DNA of 64,000 nucleotides from Macropodus opercularis (taxonomy: Eukaryota > Chordata > Actinopteri > Anabantiformes > Osphronemidae), in the NCBI GenBank assembly GCA_030770545.1, contig CM061107.1:67001-131000 (forward strand), read 5' to 3'. The position numbers and the translations under genes are program-made. Numbering within the stretch: position 1 is the first letter of the stretch; each line of letters opens with the position of its first letter. Shown here one piece after another: positions 46,875 to 60,289 of this stretch. The notes below the pieces were generated by a model. It was not told the DNA's origin and made no database searches. It was given only the letters and a program-made list of their open reading frames with translations.

Positions 46875-49557
46875 TTCCAACTGCAGAACGGAGAGGCTCA
46901 AGCAAGCAGAAAGTCTGAAAAAAGAAGTGTGCTGAGGGGAAACCCCACGACAGCCTCCAGCTCAAACGCTCAGGCGAGGGGGAGAAAAGGAAAAGAGTTG
47001 AGCAATGGCAAACAGAGCAGGCGACAGCATGGAGATCACAGCAGTGAGGATGAACAGGAGCTGTATGCAGAAAACTCATATGTTGCTGTACAATTCACCC
47101 CCATAGCGCGGAAAAAGCCTCCAACCACAAAAGACCCAGTCAAAATGACCAATAACACAGTGTTACGACGGACCTATGGAGAGCTGGGAGAGGCTGCAGC
47201 AGTCATCACAGACGCCAACCTGGTTTGTGAGAGAGATGCTGAGAGACAGATGGGCAGCTATGGCAGGCAGTGATTGTCAGACACCTGTAACTGCAGCCAG
47301 TCAACATCGTGCACCCATCTCTCAGCATGCAGCGGTCCTCGTTCCGGTGAAAAGCACGTGGACCGGAGGCGTCATCCATGTAGCACATCCAGGGTTTCGA
47401 GGAGACAGTGCAACATTCCCAAGCAAATGTGGCTGCAGCCGTGGGTGTGGCGCTAAACATGGCCCACGAGAGTGATGTGGAATCAGCCCTCATTTCAGTG
47501 ACATCCTTTGATGCTCCTTTGATTGCCTGGTGGAACGAGGGGTCATAGCAGCTGTAAAGAAGCACGACCAGAGCGAAGGCATACGGACCAAACTGAAGAC
47601 AGTGATAATAGAATAGAACCTGCAGATGTTCCCGGGTGGTCCTGATGACGCAGACCAAGGAGAGGAGGTGGTACTGCCTACGCCCTTTCAGGCGTTAAAT
47701 GCACCGAACGAGCCACCAGATGTGTTTTCACCTGCGGAGCGGCCTGGCACACCCCACCCTGGGTTTGCAGGCAGAGCTGAAGCTGATTCAGACACGAGAG
47801 GCGGCGTGGAGAGAAACCTGCAAAGGGGCTCGAGGGCACAGACTGTGCATAGAAGCACGTCGACGACTACACCGACGGGCCAGACACCAAACTCACCCAG
47901 AAAAAGCCCTCACCAACCGAGACCTGGTCAAGCTCCGCCACCTGACCTAGGTAGACAGTGGAGTGTTGTCGCGCAGGCTAACGGGCAGCACTCGGTGCCA
48001 GAACGAGAGCCTGAGTCTGGGGCAGATGGAGAAGCGTCAGCACCAGAGGAGGATGAGGATGAGGATGAGGATGACAACAGCTGGATCTGGGAAGAAACAC
48101 CAGCAAAGCCACTGAGAACCGGCACATACAGGAAAGCAGGGAAAAGAAAACCGAAATACCACGACCCTCTGCAAGTGCCTGAGAGGTCGGCTCCAGACCC
48201 GAGATGGGGACCTTTAAGGTCAAAAGACGGGAGAGCAGTTTATGTGCCAGCAGTGGACCAGACAGGGAGACGGAGCGTATGCATACGGTGACTACTGCAA
48301 CATAGCGAACATGCCTCCCTAAGTGAAGCTGGCTCAAGCTGATAACCTGACTGATGGCTTCAGACAAGCTTACGTGGAAAGAGCACATGACTTCCTGCTG
48401 AAGACAGTAAAACCCAGAATAGCCACGATTGTAAGGGATGCTGCACAAGAGGAATCAGAGTCGAGTGACGACGATTACGTTCCCGCCCGGCGAGCAGAGA
48501 GAGGAAGAGTCTCCCTGGAGCACAGCTACGCAGCAAGCCATGCACGTGGACATGAGAGTGAGAGACAACTACAAACAGAGCCCTGCATTCAAACAAAAAG
48601 AGGAGGTGAGAGCTGCACCGACCATGACTCACCTCAGAGCGGCGGGGACGACCGAGACAGGCGAACCAGAATCTACAAAGAGTTAGAGGGTCGTTGATGC
48701 TAACCGTTCGGCCAAACTATCCAGGTGAAGCAGCCAACAGCTACCTGTGTGATACCTGGAGAACGGTGAACAACCAGCGCCCTTCGGAACAGACTGAAAA
48801 TCTCTGGATAGGAAAGGTGATGCAGATCCAAGTATCTGAAGACACAACAGCTGATGAATTCTCTGAAACAGTGACAACGGGAGCAGGAGATGACGAAGAT
48901 GCTAAAGCACAGAGGCTAAGGGCACGACTGAGGGAAGGCGAAGACCTGGCCACGCCGTGGGCGAGTGAGAGACACGCCGTTCTCCAGAGAAGAGCCATCT
49001 CCTTCCTAGCCAAAGTTACTGAAGGGCTACCTGGAGGAGTAGCTTTGAAAAGAATGCACTAAAGCACCCGCACTGAGCGTGACATCAGAAAGGCAGTGGT
49101 GGAGATTCTTGATCTCAACACGGTGAGATTAAGAGAAGCCGCTGTTAAAGGAGTGGAGCAGCTGAAACCAGCACCAATCAAGAGAGGAAAACTAGGAGCC
49201 GAAAGGTCGATGGCTTCTCGAGCACAGGATCTACCACGCTGGATAAAAATAGCCAGTGTCCAAGGTGTGGTTATCACGAGGAGAGGGCACCAGAGGCTCT
49301 GGGTCGGCAGAGCCGTGAAGAAACTGTACTTCGCTAAAAAAGCCTACATTAGCGAATGGGAAGCTGAATCAATATTGTGGAGACAAGCCCCAGATGGAGC
49401 GTGCGGAAGCTGCGGCGGGTCCATAGACCTCCCCATCGTCTGGAAAGGCCCAAGCATGGAAAGGCCAAATCGCGTGGCGGACGGGGGAGAAAGATGCTTG
49501 CTATGGATTGGATGGAGTGAGTCCAAATCCTGTCAAGGTAATGGATGCAGTCTTCGG
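46875..49557 (+). repeat. Monomer 6
   Basis: t, a (47,751): reverts to the state of monomers 1-2 between neighbours that carry g. Confidence 0.97.
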
Positions 49558-52240
49558 TTCCAACTGCAGAACGGAGAGGCTCAAGCAAGCAGAAAGTCTG
49601 AAAAAAGAAGTGTGCTGAGGGGAAACCCCACGACAGCCTCCAGCTCAAACGCTCAGGCGAGGGGGAGAAAAGGAAAAGAGTTGAGCAATGGCAAACAGAG
49701 CAGGCGACAGCATGGAGATCACAGCAGTGAGGATGAACAGGAGCTGTATGCAGAAAACTCATATGTTGCTGTACAATTCACCCCCATAGCGCGGAAAAAG
49801 CCTCCAACCACAAAAGACCCAGTCAAAATAACCAATAACACAGTGTTACGACGGACCTATGGAGAGCTGGGAGAGGCTGCAGCAGTCATCACAGACGCCA
49901 ACCTGGTTTGTGAGAGAGATGCTGAGAGACAGATGGGCAGCTATGGCAGGCAGTGATTGTCAGACACCTGTAACTGCAGCCAGTCAACATCGTGCACCCA
50001 TCTCTCAGCATGCAGCGGTCCTCGTTCCGGTGAAAAGCACGTGGACCGGAGGCGTCATCCATGTAGCACATCCAGGGTTTCGAGGAGACAGTGCAACATT
50101 CCCAAGCAAATGTGGCTGCAGCCGTGGGTGTGGCGCTAAACATGGCCCACGAGAGTGATGTGGAATCAGCCCTCATTTCAGTGACATCCTTTGATGCTCC
50201 TTTGATTGCCTGGTGGAACGAGGGGTCATAGCAGCTGTAAAGAAGCACGACCAGAGCGAAGGCATACGGACCAAACTGAAGACAGTGATAATAGAATAGA
50301 ACCTGCAGATGTTCCCGGGTGGTCCTGATGACGCAGACCAAGGAGAGGAGGTGGTACTGCCTACGCCCTTTCAGGCGTTAAATGCACCGAACGAGCCACC
50401 AGATGTGTTTTCACCTGCGGAGCGGCCTGGCACGCCCCACCCTGGGTTTGCAGGCAGAGCTGAAGCTGATTCAGACACGAGAGGCGGCGTGGAGAGAAAC
50501 CTGCAAAGGGGCTCGAGGGCACAGACTGTGCATAGAAGCACGTCGACGACTACACCGACGGGCCAGACACCAAACTCACCCAGAAAAAGCCCTCACCAAC
50601 CGAGACCTGGTCAAGCTCCGCCACCTGACCTAGGTAGACAGTGGAGTGTTGTCGCGCAGGCTAACGGGCAGCACTCGGTGCCAGAACGAGAGCCTGAGTC
50701 TGGGGCAGATGGAGAAGCGTCAGCACCAGAGGAGGATGAGGATGAGGATGAGGATGACAACAGCTGGATCTGGGAAGAAACACCAGCAAAGCCACTGAGA
50801 ACCGGCACATACAGGAAAGCAGGGAAAAGAAAACCGAAATACCACGACCCTCTGCAAGTGCCTGAGAGGTCGGCTCCAGACCCGAGATGGGGACCTTTAA
50901 GGTCAAAAGACGGGAGAGCAGTTTATGTGCCAGCAGTGGACCAGACAGGGAGACGGAGCGTATGCATACGGTGACTACTGCAACATAGCGAACATGCCTC
51001 CCTAAGTGAAGCTGGCTCAAGCTGATAACCTGACTGATGGCTTCAGACAAGCTTACGTGGAAAGAGCACATGACTTCCTGCTGAAGACAGTAAAACCCAG
51101 AATAGCCACGATTGTAAGGGATGCTGCACAAGAGGAATCAGAGTCGAGTGACGACGATTACGTTCCCGCCCGGCGAGCAGAGAGAGGAAGAGTCTCCCTG
51201 GAGCACAGCTACGCAGCAAGCCATGCACGTGGACATGAGAGTGAGAGACAACTACAAACAGAGCCCTGCATTCAAACAAAAAGAGGAGGTGAGAGCTGCA
51301 CCGACCATGACTCACCTCAGAGCGGCGGGGACGACCGAGACAGGCGAACCAGAATCTACAAAGAGTTAGAGGGTCGTTGATGCTAACCGTTCGGCCAAAC
51401 TATCCAGGTGAAGCAGCCAACAGCTACCTGTGTGATACCTGGAGAACGGTGAACAACCAGCGCCCTTCGGAACAGACTGAAAATCTCTGGATAGGAAAGG
51501 TGATGCAGATCCAAGTATCTGAAGACACAACAGCTGATGAATTCTCTGAAACAGTGACAACGGGAGCAGGAGATGACGAAGATGCTAAAGCACAGAGGCT
51601 AAGGGCACGACTGAGGGAAGGCGAAGACCTGGCCACGCCGTGGGCGAGTGAGAGACACGCCGTTCTCCAGAGAAGAGCCATCTCCTTCCTAGCCAAAGTT
51701 ACTGAAGGGCTACCTGGAGGAGTAGCTTTGAAAAGAATGCACTAAAGCACCCGCACTGAGCGTGACATCAGAAAGGCAGTGGTGGAGATTCTTGATCTCA
51801 ACACGGTGAGATTAAGAGAAGCCGCTGTTAAAGGAGTGGAGCAGCTGAAACCAGCACCAATCAAGAGAGGAAAACTAGGAGCCGAAAGGTCGATGGCTTC
51901 TCGAGCACAGGATCTACCACGCTGGATAAAAATAGCCAGTGTCCAAGGTGTGGTTATCACGAGGAGAGGGCACCAGAGGCTCTGGGTCGGCAGAGCCGTG
52001 AAGAAACTGTACTTCGCTAAAAAAGCCTACATTAGCGAATGGGAAGCTGAATCAATATTGTGGAGACAAGCCCCAGATGGAGCGTGCGGAAGCTGCGGCG
52101 GGTCCATAGACCTCCCCATCGTCTGGAAAGGCCCAAGCATGGAAAGGCCAAATCGCGTGGCGGACGGGGGAGAAAGATGCTTGCTATGGATTGGATGGAG
52201 TGAGTCCAAATCCTGTCAAGGTAATGGATGCAGTCTTCGG
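49558..52240 (+). repeat. Monomer 7
   Basis: t, g; private change g to a at 49,830 (Met to Ile in the long frame). Confidence 0.97.
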
Positions 52241-54923
52241 TTCCAACTGCAGAACGGAGAGGCTCAAGCAAGCAGAAAGTCTGAAAAAAGAAGTGTGCTG
52301 AGGGGAAACCCCACGACAGCCTCCAGCTCAAACGCTCAGGCGAGGGGGAGAAAAGGAAAAGAGTTGAGCAATGGCAAACAGAGCAGGCGACAGCATGGAG
52401 ATCACAGCAGTGAGGATGAACAGGAGCTGTATGCAGAAAACTCATATGTTGCTGTACAATTCACCCCCATAGCGCGGAAAAAGCCTCCAACCACAAAAGA
52501 CCCAGTCAAAATGACCAATAACACAGTGTTACGACGGACCTATGGAGAGCTGGGAGAGGCTGCAGCAGTCATCACAGACGCCAACCTGGTTTGTGAGAGA
52601 GATGCTGAGAGACAGATGGGCAGCTATGGCAGGCAGTGATTGTCAGACACCTGTAACTGCAGCCAGTCAACATCGTGCACCCATCTCTCAGCATGCAGCG
52701 GTCCTCGTTCCGGGGAAAAGCACGTGGACCGGAGGCGTCATCCATGTAGCACATCCAGGGTTTCGAGGAGACAGTGCAACATTCCCAAGCAAATGTGGCT
52801 GCAGCCGTGGGTGTGGCGCTAAACATGGCCCACGAGAGTGATGTGGAATCAGCCCTCATTTCAGTGACATCCTTTGATGCTCCTTTGATTGCCTGGTGGA
52901 ACGAGGGGTCATAGCAGCTGTAAAGAAGCACGACCAGAGCGAAGGCATACGGACCAAACTGAAGACAGTGATAATAGAATAGAACCTGCAGATGTTCCCG
53001 GGTGGTCCTGATGACGCAGACCAAGGAGAGGAGGTGGTACTGCCTACGCCCTTTCAGGCGTTAAATGCACCGAACGAGCCACCAGATGTGTTTTCACCTG
53101 CGGAGCGGCCTGGCACGCCCCACCCTGGGTTTGCAGGCAGAGCTGAAGCTGATTCAGACACGAGAGGCGGCGTGGAGAGAAACCTGCAAAGGGGCTCGAG
53201 GGCACAGACTGTGCATAGAAGCACGTCGACGACTACACCGACGGGCCAGACACCAAACTCACCCAGAAAAAGCCCTCACCAACCGAGACCTGGTCAAGCT
53301 CCGCCACCTGACCTAGGTAGACAGTGGAGTGTTGTCGCGCAGGCTAACGGGCAGCACTCGGTGCCAGAACGAGAGCCTGAGTCTGGGGCAGATGGAGAAG
53401 CGTCAGCACCAGAGGAGGATGAGGATGAGGATGAGGATGACAACAGCTGGATCTGGGAAGAAACACCAGCAAAGCCACTGAGAACCGGCACATACAGGAA
53501 AGCAGGGAAAAGAAAACCGAAATACCACGACCCTCTGCAAGTGCCTGAGAGGTCGGCTCCAGACCCGAGATGGGGACCTTTAAGGTCAAAAGACGGGAGA
53601 GCAGTTTATGTGCCAGCAGTGGACCAGACAGGGAGACGGAGCGTATGCATACGGTGACTACTGCAACATAGCGAACATGCCTCCCTAAGTGAAGCTGGCT
53701 CAAGCTGATAACCTGACTGATGGCTTCAGACAAGCTTACGTGGAAAGAGCACATGACTTCCTGCTGAAGACAGTAAAACCCAGAATAGCCACGATTGTAA
53801 GGGATGCTGCACAAGAGGAATCAGAGTCGAGTGACGACGATTACGTTCCCGCCCGGCGAGCAGAGAGAGGAAGAGTCTCCCTGGAGCACAGCTACGCAGC
53901 AAGCCATGCACGTGGACATGAGAGTGAGAGACAACTACAAACAGAGCCCTGCATTCAAACAAAAAGAGGAGGTGAGAGCTGCACCGACCATGACTCACCT
54001 CAGAGCGGCGGGGACGACCGAGACAGGCGAACCAGAATCTACAAAGAGTTAGAGGGTCGTTGATGCTAACCGTTCGGCCAAACTATCCAGGTGAAGCAGC
54101 CAACAGCTACCTGTGTGATACCTGGAGAACGGTGAACAACCAGCGCCCTTCGGAACAGACTGAAAATCTCTGGATAGGAAAGGTGATGCAGATCCAAGTA
54201 TCTGAAGACACAACAGCTGATGAATTCTCTGAAACAGTGACAACGGGAGCAGGAGATGACGAAGATGCTAAAGCACAGAGGCTAAGGGCACGACTGAGGG
54301 AAGGCGAAGACCTGGCCACGCCGTGGGCGAGTGAGAGACACGCCGTTCTCCAGAGAAGAGCCATCTCCTTCCTAGCCAAAGTTACTGAAGGGCTACCTGG
54401 AGGAGTAGCTTTGAAAAGAATGCACTAAAGCACCCGCACTGAGCGTGACATCAGAAAGGCAGTGGTGGAGATTCTTGATCTCAACACGGTGAGATTAAGA
54501 GAAGCCGCTGTTAAAGGAGTGGAGCAGCTGAAACCAGCACCAATCAAGAGAGGAAAACTAGGAGCCGAAAGGTCGATGGCTTCTCGAGCACAGGATCTAC
54601 CACGCTGGATAAAAATAGCCAGTGTCCAAGGTGTGGTTATCACGAGGAGAGGGCACCAGAGGCTCTGGGTCGGCAGAGCCGTGAAGAAACTGTACTTCGC
54701 TAAAAAAGCCTACATTAGCGAATGGGAAGCTGAATCAATATTGTGGAGACAAGCCCCAGATGGAGCGTGCGGAAGCTGCGGCGGGTCCATAGACCTCCCC
54801 ATCGTCTGGAAAGGCCCAAGCATGGAAAGGCCAAATCGCGTGGCGGACGGGGGAGAAAGATGCTTGCTATGGATTGGATGGAGTGAGTCCAAATCCTGTC
54901 AAGGTAATGGATGCAGTCTTCGG
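52241..54923 (+). repeat. Monomer 8
   Basis: First monomer with g at the first variable site (52,714); g at the second. Confidence 0.97.
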
Positions 54924-57606
54924 TTCCAACTGCAGAACGGAGAGGCTCAAGCAAGCAGAAAGTCTGAAAAAAGAAGTGTGCTGAGGGGAAACCCCACGAC
55001 AGCCTCCAGCTCAAACGCTCAGGCGAGGGGGAGAAAAGGAAAAGAGTTGAGCAATGGCAAACAGAGCAGGCGACAGCATGGAGATCACAGCAGTGAGGAT
55101 GAACAGGAGCTGTATGCAGAAAACTCATATGTTGCTGTACAATTCACCCCCATAGCGCGGAAAAAGCCTCCAACCACAAAAGACCCAGTCAAAATGACCA
55201 ATAACACAGTGTTACGACGGACCTATGGAGAGCTGGGAGAGGCTGCAGCAGTCATCACAGACGCCAACCTGGTTTGTGAGAGAGATGCTGAGAGACAGAT
55301 GGGCAGCTATGGCAGGCAGTGATTGTCAGACACCTGTAACTGCAGCCAGTCAACATCGTGCACCCATCTCTCAGCATGCAGCGGTCCTCGTTCCGGGGAA
55401 AAGCACGTGGACCGGAGGCGTCATCCATGTAGCACATCCAGGGTTTCGAGGAGACAGTGCAACATTCCCAAGCAAATGTGGCTGCAGCCGTGGGTGTGGC
55501 GCTAAACATGGCCCACGAGAGTGATGTGGAATCAGCCCTCATTTCAGTGACATCCTTTGATGCTCCTTTGATTGCCTGGTGGAACGAGGGGTCATAGCAG
55601 CTGTAAAGAAGCACGACCAGAGCGAAGGCATACGGACCAAACTGAAGACAGTGATAATAGAATAGAACCTGCAGATGTTCCCGGGTGGTCCTGATGACGC
55701 AGACCAAGGAGAGGAGGTGGTACTGCCTACGCCCTTTCAGGCGTTAAATGCACCGAACGAGCCACCAGATGTGTTTTCACCTGCGGAGCGGCCTGGCACG
55801 CCCCACCCTGGGTTTGCAGGCAGAGCTGAAGCTGATTCAGACACGAGAGGCGGCGTGGAGAGAAACCTGCAAAGGGGCTCGAGGGCACAGACTGTGCATA
55901 GAAGCACGTCGACGACTACACCGACGGGCCAGACACCAAACTCACCCAGAAAAAGCCCTCACCAACCGAGACCTGGTCAAGCTCCGCCACCTGACCTAGG
56001 TAGACAGTGGAGTGTTGTCGCGCAGGCTAACGGGCAGCACTCGGTGCCAGAACGAGAGCCTGAGTCTGGGGCAGATGGAGAAGCGTCAGCACCAGAGGAG
56101 GATGAGGATGAGGATGAGGATGACAACAGCTGGATCTGGGAAGAAACACCAGCAAAGCCACTGAGAACCGGCACATACAGGAAAGCAGGGAAAAGAAAAC
56201 CGAAATACCACGACCCTCTGCAAGTGCCTGAGAGGTCGGCTCCAGACCCGAGATGGGGACCTTTAAGGTCAAAAGACGGGAGAGCAGTTTATGTGCCAGC
56301 AGTGGACCAGACAGGGAGACGGAGCGTATGCATACGGTGACTACTGCAACATAGCGAACATGCCTCCCTAAGTGAAGCTGGCTCAAGCTGATAACCTGAC
56401 TGATGGCTTCAGACAAGCTTACGTGGAAAGAGCACATGACTTCCTGCTGAAGACAGTAAAACCCAGAATAGCCACGATTGTAAGGGATGCTGCACAAGAG
56501 GAATCAGAGTCGAGTGACGACGATTACGTTCCCGCCCGGCGAGCAGAGAGAGGAAGAGTCTCCCTGGAGCACAGCTACGCAGCAAGCCATGCACGTGGAC
56601 ATGAGAGTGAGAGACAACTACAAACAGAGCCCTGCATTCAAACAAAAAGAGGAGGTGAGAGCTGCACCGACCATGACTCACCTCAGAGCGGCGGGGACGA
56701 CCGAGACAGGCGAACCAGAATCTACAAAGAGTTAGAGGGTCGTTGATGCTAACCGTTCGGCCAAACTATCCAGGTGAAGCAGCCAACAGCTACCTGTGTG
56801 ATACCTGGAGAACGGTGAACAACCAGCGCCCTTCGGAACAGACTGAAAATCTCTGGATAGGAAAGGTGATGCAGATCCAAGTATCTGAAGACACAACAGC
56901 TGATGAATTCTCTGAAACAGTGACAACGGGAGCAGGAGATGACGAAGATGCTAAAGCACAGAGGCTAAGGGCACGACTGAGGGAAGGCGAAGACCTGGCC
57001 ACGCCGTGGGCGAGTGAGAGACACGCCGTTCTCCAGAGAAGAGCCATCTCCTTCCTAGCCAAAGTTACTGAAGGGCTACCTGGAGGAGTAGCTTTGAAAA
57101 GAATGCACTAAAGCACCCGCACTGAGCGTGACATCAGAAAGGCAGTGGTGGAGATTCTTGATCTCAACACGGTGAGATTAAGAGAAGCCGCTGTTAAAGG
57201 AGTGGAGCAGCTGAAACCAGCACCAATCAAGAGAGGAAAACTAGGAGCCGAAAGGTCGATGGCTTCTCGAGCACAGGATCTACCACGCTGGATAAAAATA
57301 GCCAGTGTCCAAGGTGTGGTTATCACGAGGAGAGGGCACCAGAGGCTCTGGGTCGGCAGAGCCGTGAAGAAACTGTACTTCGCTAAAAAAGCCTACATTA
57401 GCGAATGGGAAGCTGAATCAATATTGTGGAGACAAGCCCCAGATGGAGCGTGCGGAAGCTGCGGCGGGTCCATAGACCTCCCCATCGTCTGGAAAGGCCC
57501 AAGCATGGAAAGGCCAAATCGCGTGGCGGACGGGGGAGAAAGATGCTTGCTATGGATTGGATGGAGTGAGTCCAAATCCTGTCAAGGTAATGGATGCAGT
57601 CTTCGG
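54924..57606 (+). repeat. Monomer 9
   Basis: g, g as in monomer 8. Confidence 0.97.
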
Positions 57607-60289
57607 TTCCAACTGCAGAACGGAGAGGCTCAAGCAAGCAGAAAGTCTGAAAAAAGAAGTGTGCTGAGGGGAAACCCCACGACAGCCTCCAGCTCAAACG
57701 CTCAGGCGAGGGGGAGAAAAGGAAAAGAGTTGAGCAATGGCAAACAGAGCAGGCGACAGCATGGAGATCACAGCAGTGAGGATGAACAGGAGCTGTATGC
57801 AGAAAACTCATATGTTGCTGTACAATTCACCCCCATAGCGCGGAAAAAGCCTCCAACCACAAAAGACCCAGTCAAAATGACCAATAACACAGTGTTACGA
57901 CGGACCTATGGAGAGCTGGGAGAGGCTGCAGCAGTCATCACAGACGCCAACCTGGTTTGTGAGAGAGATGCTGAGAGACAGATGGGCAGCTATGGCAGGC
58001 AGTGATTGTCAGACACCTGTAACTGCAGCCAGTCAACATCGTGCACCCATCTCTCAGCATGCAGCGGTCCTCGTTCCGGGGAAAAGCACGTGGACCGGAG
58101 GCGTCATCCATGTAGCACATCCAGGGTTTCGAGGAGACAGTGCAACATTCCCAAGCAAATGTGGCTGCAGCCGTGGGTGTGGCGCTAAACATGGCCCACG
58201 AGAGTGATGTGGAATCAGCCCTCATTTCAGTGACATCCTTTGATGCTCCTTTGATTGCCTGGTGGAACGAGGGGTCATAGCAGCTGTAAAGAAGCACGAC
58301 CAGAGCGAAGGCATACGGACCAAACTGAAGACAGTGATAATAGAATAGAACCTGCAGATGTTCCCGGGTGGTCCTGATGACGCAGACCAAGGAGAGGAGG
58401 TGGTACTGCCTACGCCCTTTCAGGCGTTAAATGCACCGAACGAGCCACCAGATGTGTTTTCACCTGCGGAGCGGCCTGGCACGCCCCACCCTGGGTTTGC
58501 AGGCAGAGCTGAAGCTGATTCAGACACGAGAGGCGGCGTGGAGAGAAACCTGCAAAGGGGCTCGAGGGCACAGACTGTGCATAGAAGCACGTCGACGACT
58601 ACACCGACGGGCCAGACACCAAACTCACCCAGAAAAAGCCCTCACCAACCGAGACCTGGTCAAGCTCCGCCACCTGACCTAGGTAGACAGTGGAGTGTTG
58701 TCGCGCAGGCTAACGGGCAGCACTCGGTGCCAGAACGAGAGCCTGAGTCTGGGGCAGATGGAGAAGCGTCAGCACCAGAGGAGGATGAGGATGAGGATGA
58801 GGATGACAACAGCTGGATCTGGGAAGAAACACCAGCAAAGCCACTGAGAACCGGCACATACAGGAAAGCAGGGAAAAGAAAACCGAAATACCACGACCCT
58901 CTGCAAGTGCCTGAGAGGTCGGCTCCAGACCCGAGATGGGGACCTTTAAGGTCAAAAGACGGGAGAGCAGTTTATGTGCCAGCAGTGGACCAGACAGGGA
59001 GACGGAGCGTATGCATACGGTGACTACTGCAACATAGCGAACATGCCTCCCTAAGTGAAGCTGGCTCAAGCTGATAACCTGACTGATGGCTTCAGACAAG
59101 CTTACGTGGAAAGAGCACATGACTTCCTGCTGAAGACAGTAAAACCCAGAATAGCCACGATTGTAAGGGATGCTGCACAAGAGGAATCAGAGTCGAGTGA
59201 CGACGATTACGTTCCCGCCCGGCGAGCAGAGAGAGGAAGAGTCTCCCTGGAGCACAGCTACGCAGCAAGCCATGCACGTGGACATGAGAGTGAGAGACAA
59301 CTACAAACAGAGCCCTGCATTCAAACAAAAAGAGGAGGTGAGAGCTGCACCGACCATGACTCACCTCAGAGCGGCGGGGACGACCGAGACAGGCGAACCA
59401 GAATCTACAAAGAGTTAGAGGGTCGTTGATGCTAACCGTTCGGCCAAACTATCCAGGTGAAGCAGCCAACAGCTACCTGTGTGATACCTGGAGAACGGTG
59501 AACAACCAGCGCCCTTCGGAACAGACTGAAAATCTCTGGATAGGAAAGGTGATGCAGATCCAAGTATCTGAAGACACAACAGCTGATGAATTCTCTGAAA
59601 CAGTGACAACGGGAGCAGGAGATGACGAAGATGCTAAAGCACAGAGGCTAAGGGCACGACTGAGGGAAGGCGAAGACCTGGCCACGCCGTGGGCGAGTGA
59701 GAGACACGCCGTTCTCCAGAGAAGAGCCATCTCCTTCCTAGCCAAAGTTACTGAAGGGCTACCTGGAGGAGTAGCTTTGAAAAGAATGCACTAAAGCACC
59801 CGCACTGAGCGTGACATCAGAAAGGCAGTGGTGGAGATTCTTGATCTCAACACGGTGAGATTAAGAGAAGCCGCTGTTAAAGGAGTGGAGCAGCTGAAAC
59901 CAGCACCAATCAAGAGAGGAAAACTAGGAGCCGAAAGGTCGATGGCTTCTCGAGCACAGGATCTACCACGCTGGATAAAAATAGCCAGTGTCCAAGGTGT
60001 GGTTATCACGAGGAGAGGGCACCAGAGGCTCTGGGTCGGCAGAGCCGTGAAGAAACTGTACTTCGCTAAAAAAGCCTACATTAGCGAATGGGAAGCTGAA
60101 TCAATATTGTGGAGACAAGCCCCAGATGGAGCGTGCGGAAGCTGCGGCGGGTCCATAGACCTCCCCATCGTCTGGAAAGGCCCAAGCATGGAAAGGCCAA
60201 ATCGCGTGGCGGACGGGGGAGAAAGATGCTTGCTATGGATTGGATGGAGTGAGTCCAAATCCTGTCAAGGTAATGGATGCAGTCTTCGG
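57607..60289 (+). repeat. Monomer 10
   Basis: g, g as in monomer 8. Confidence 0.97.
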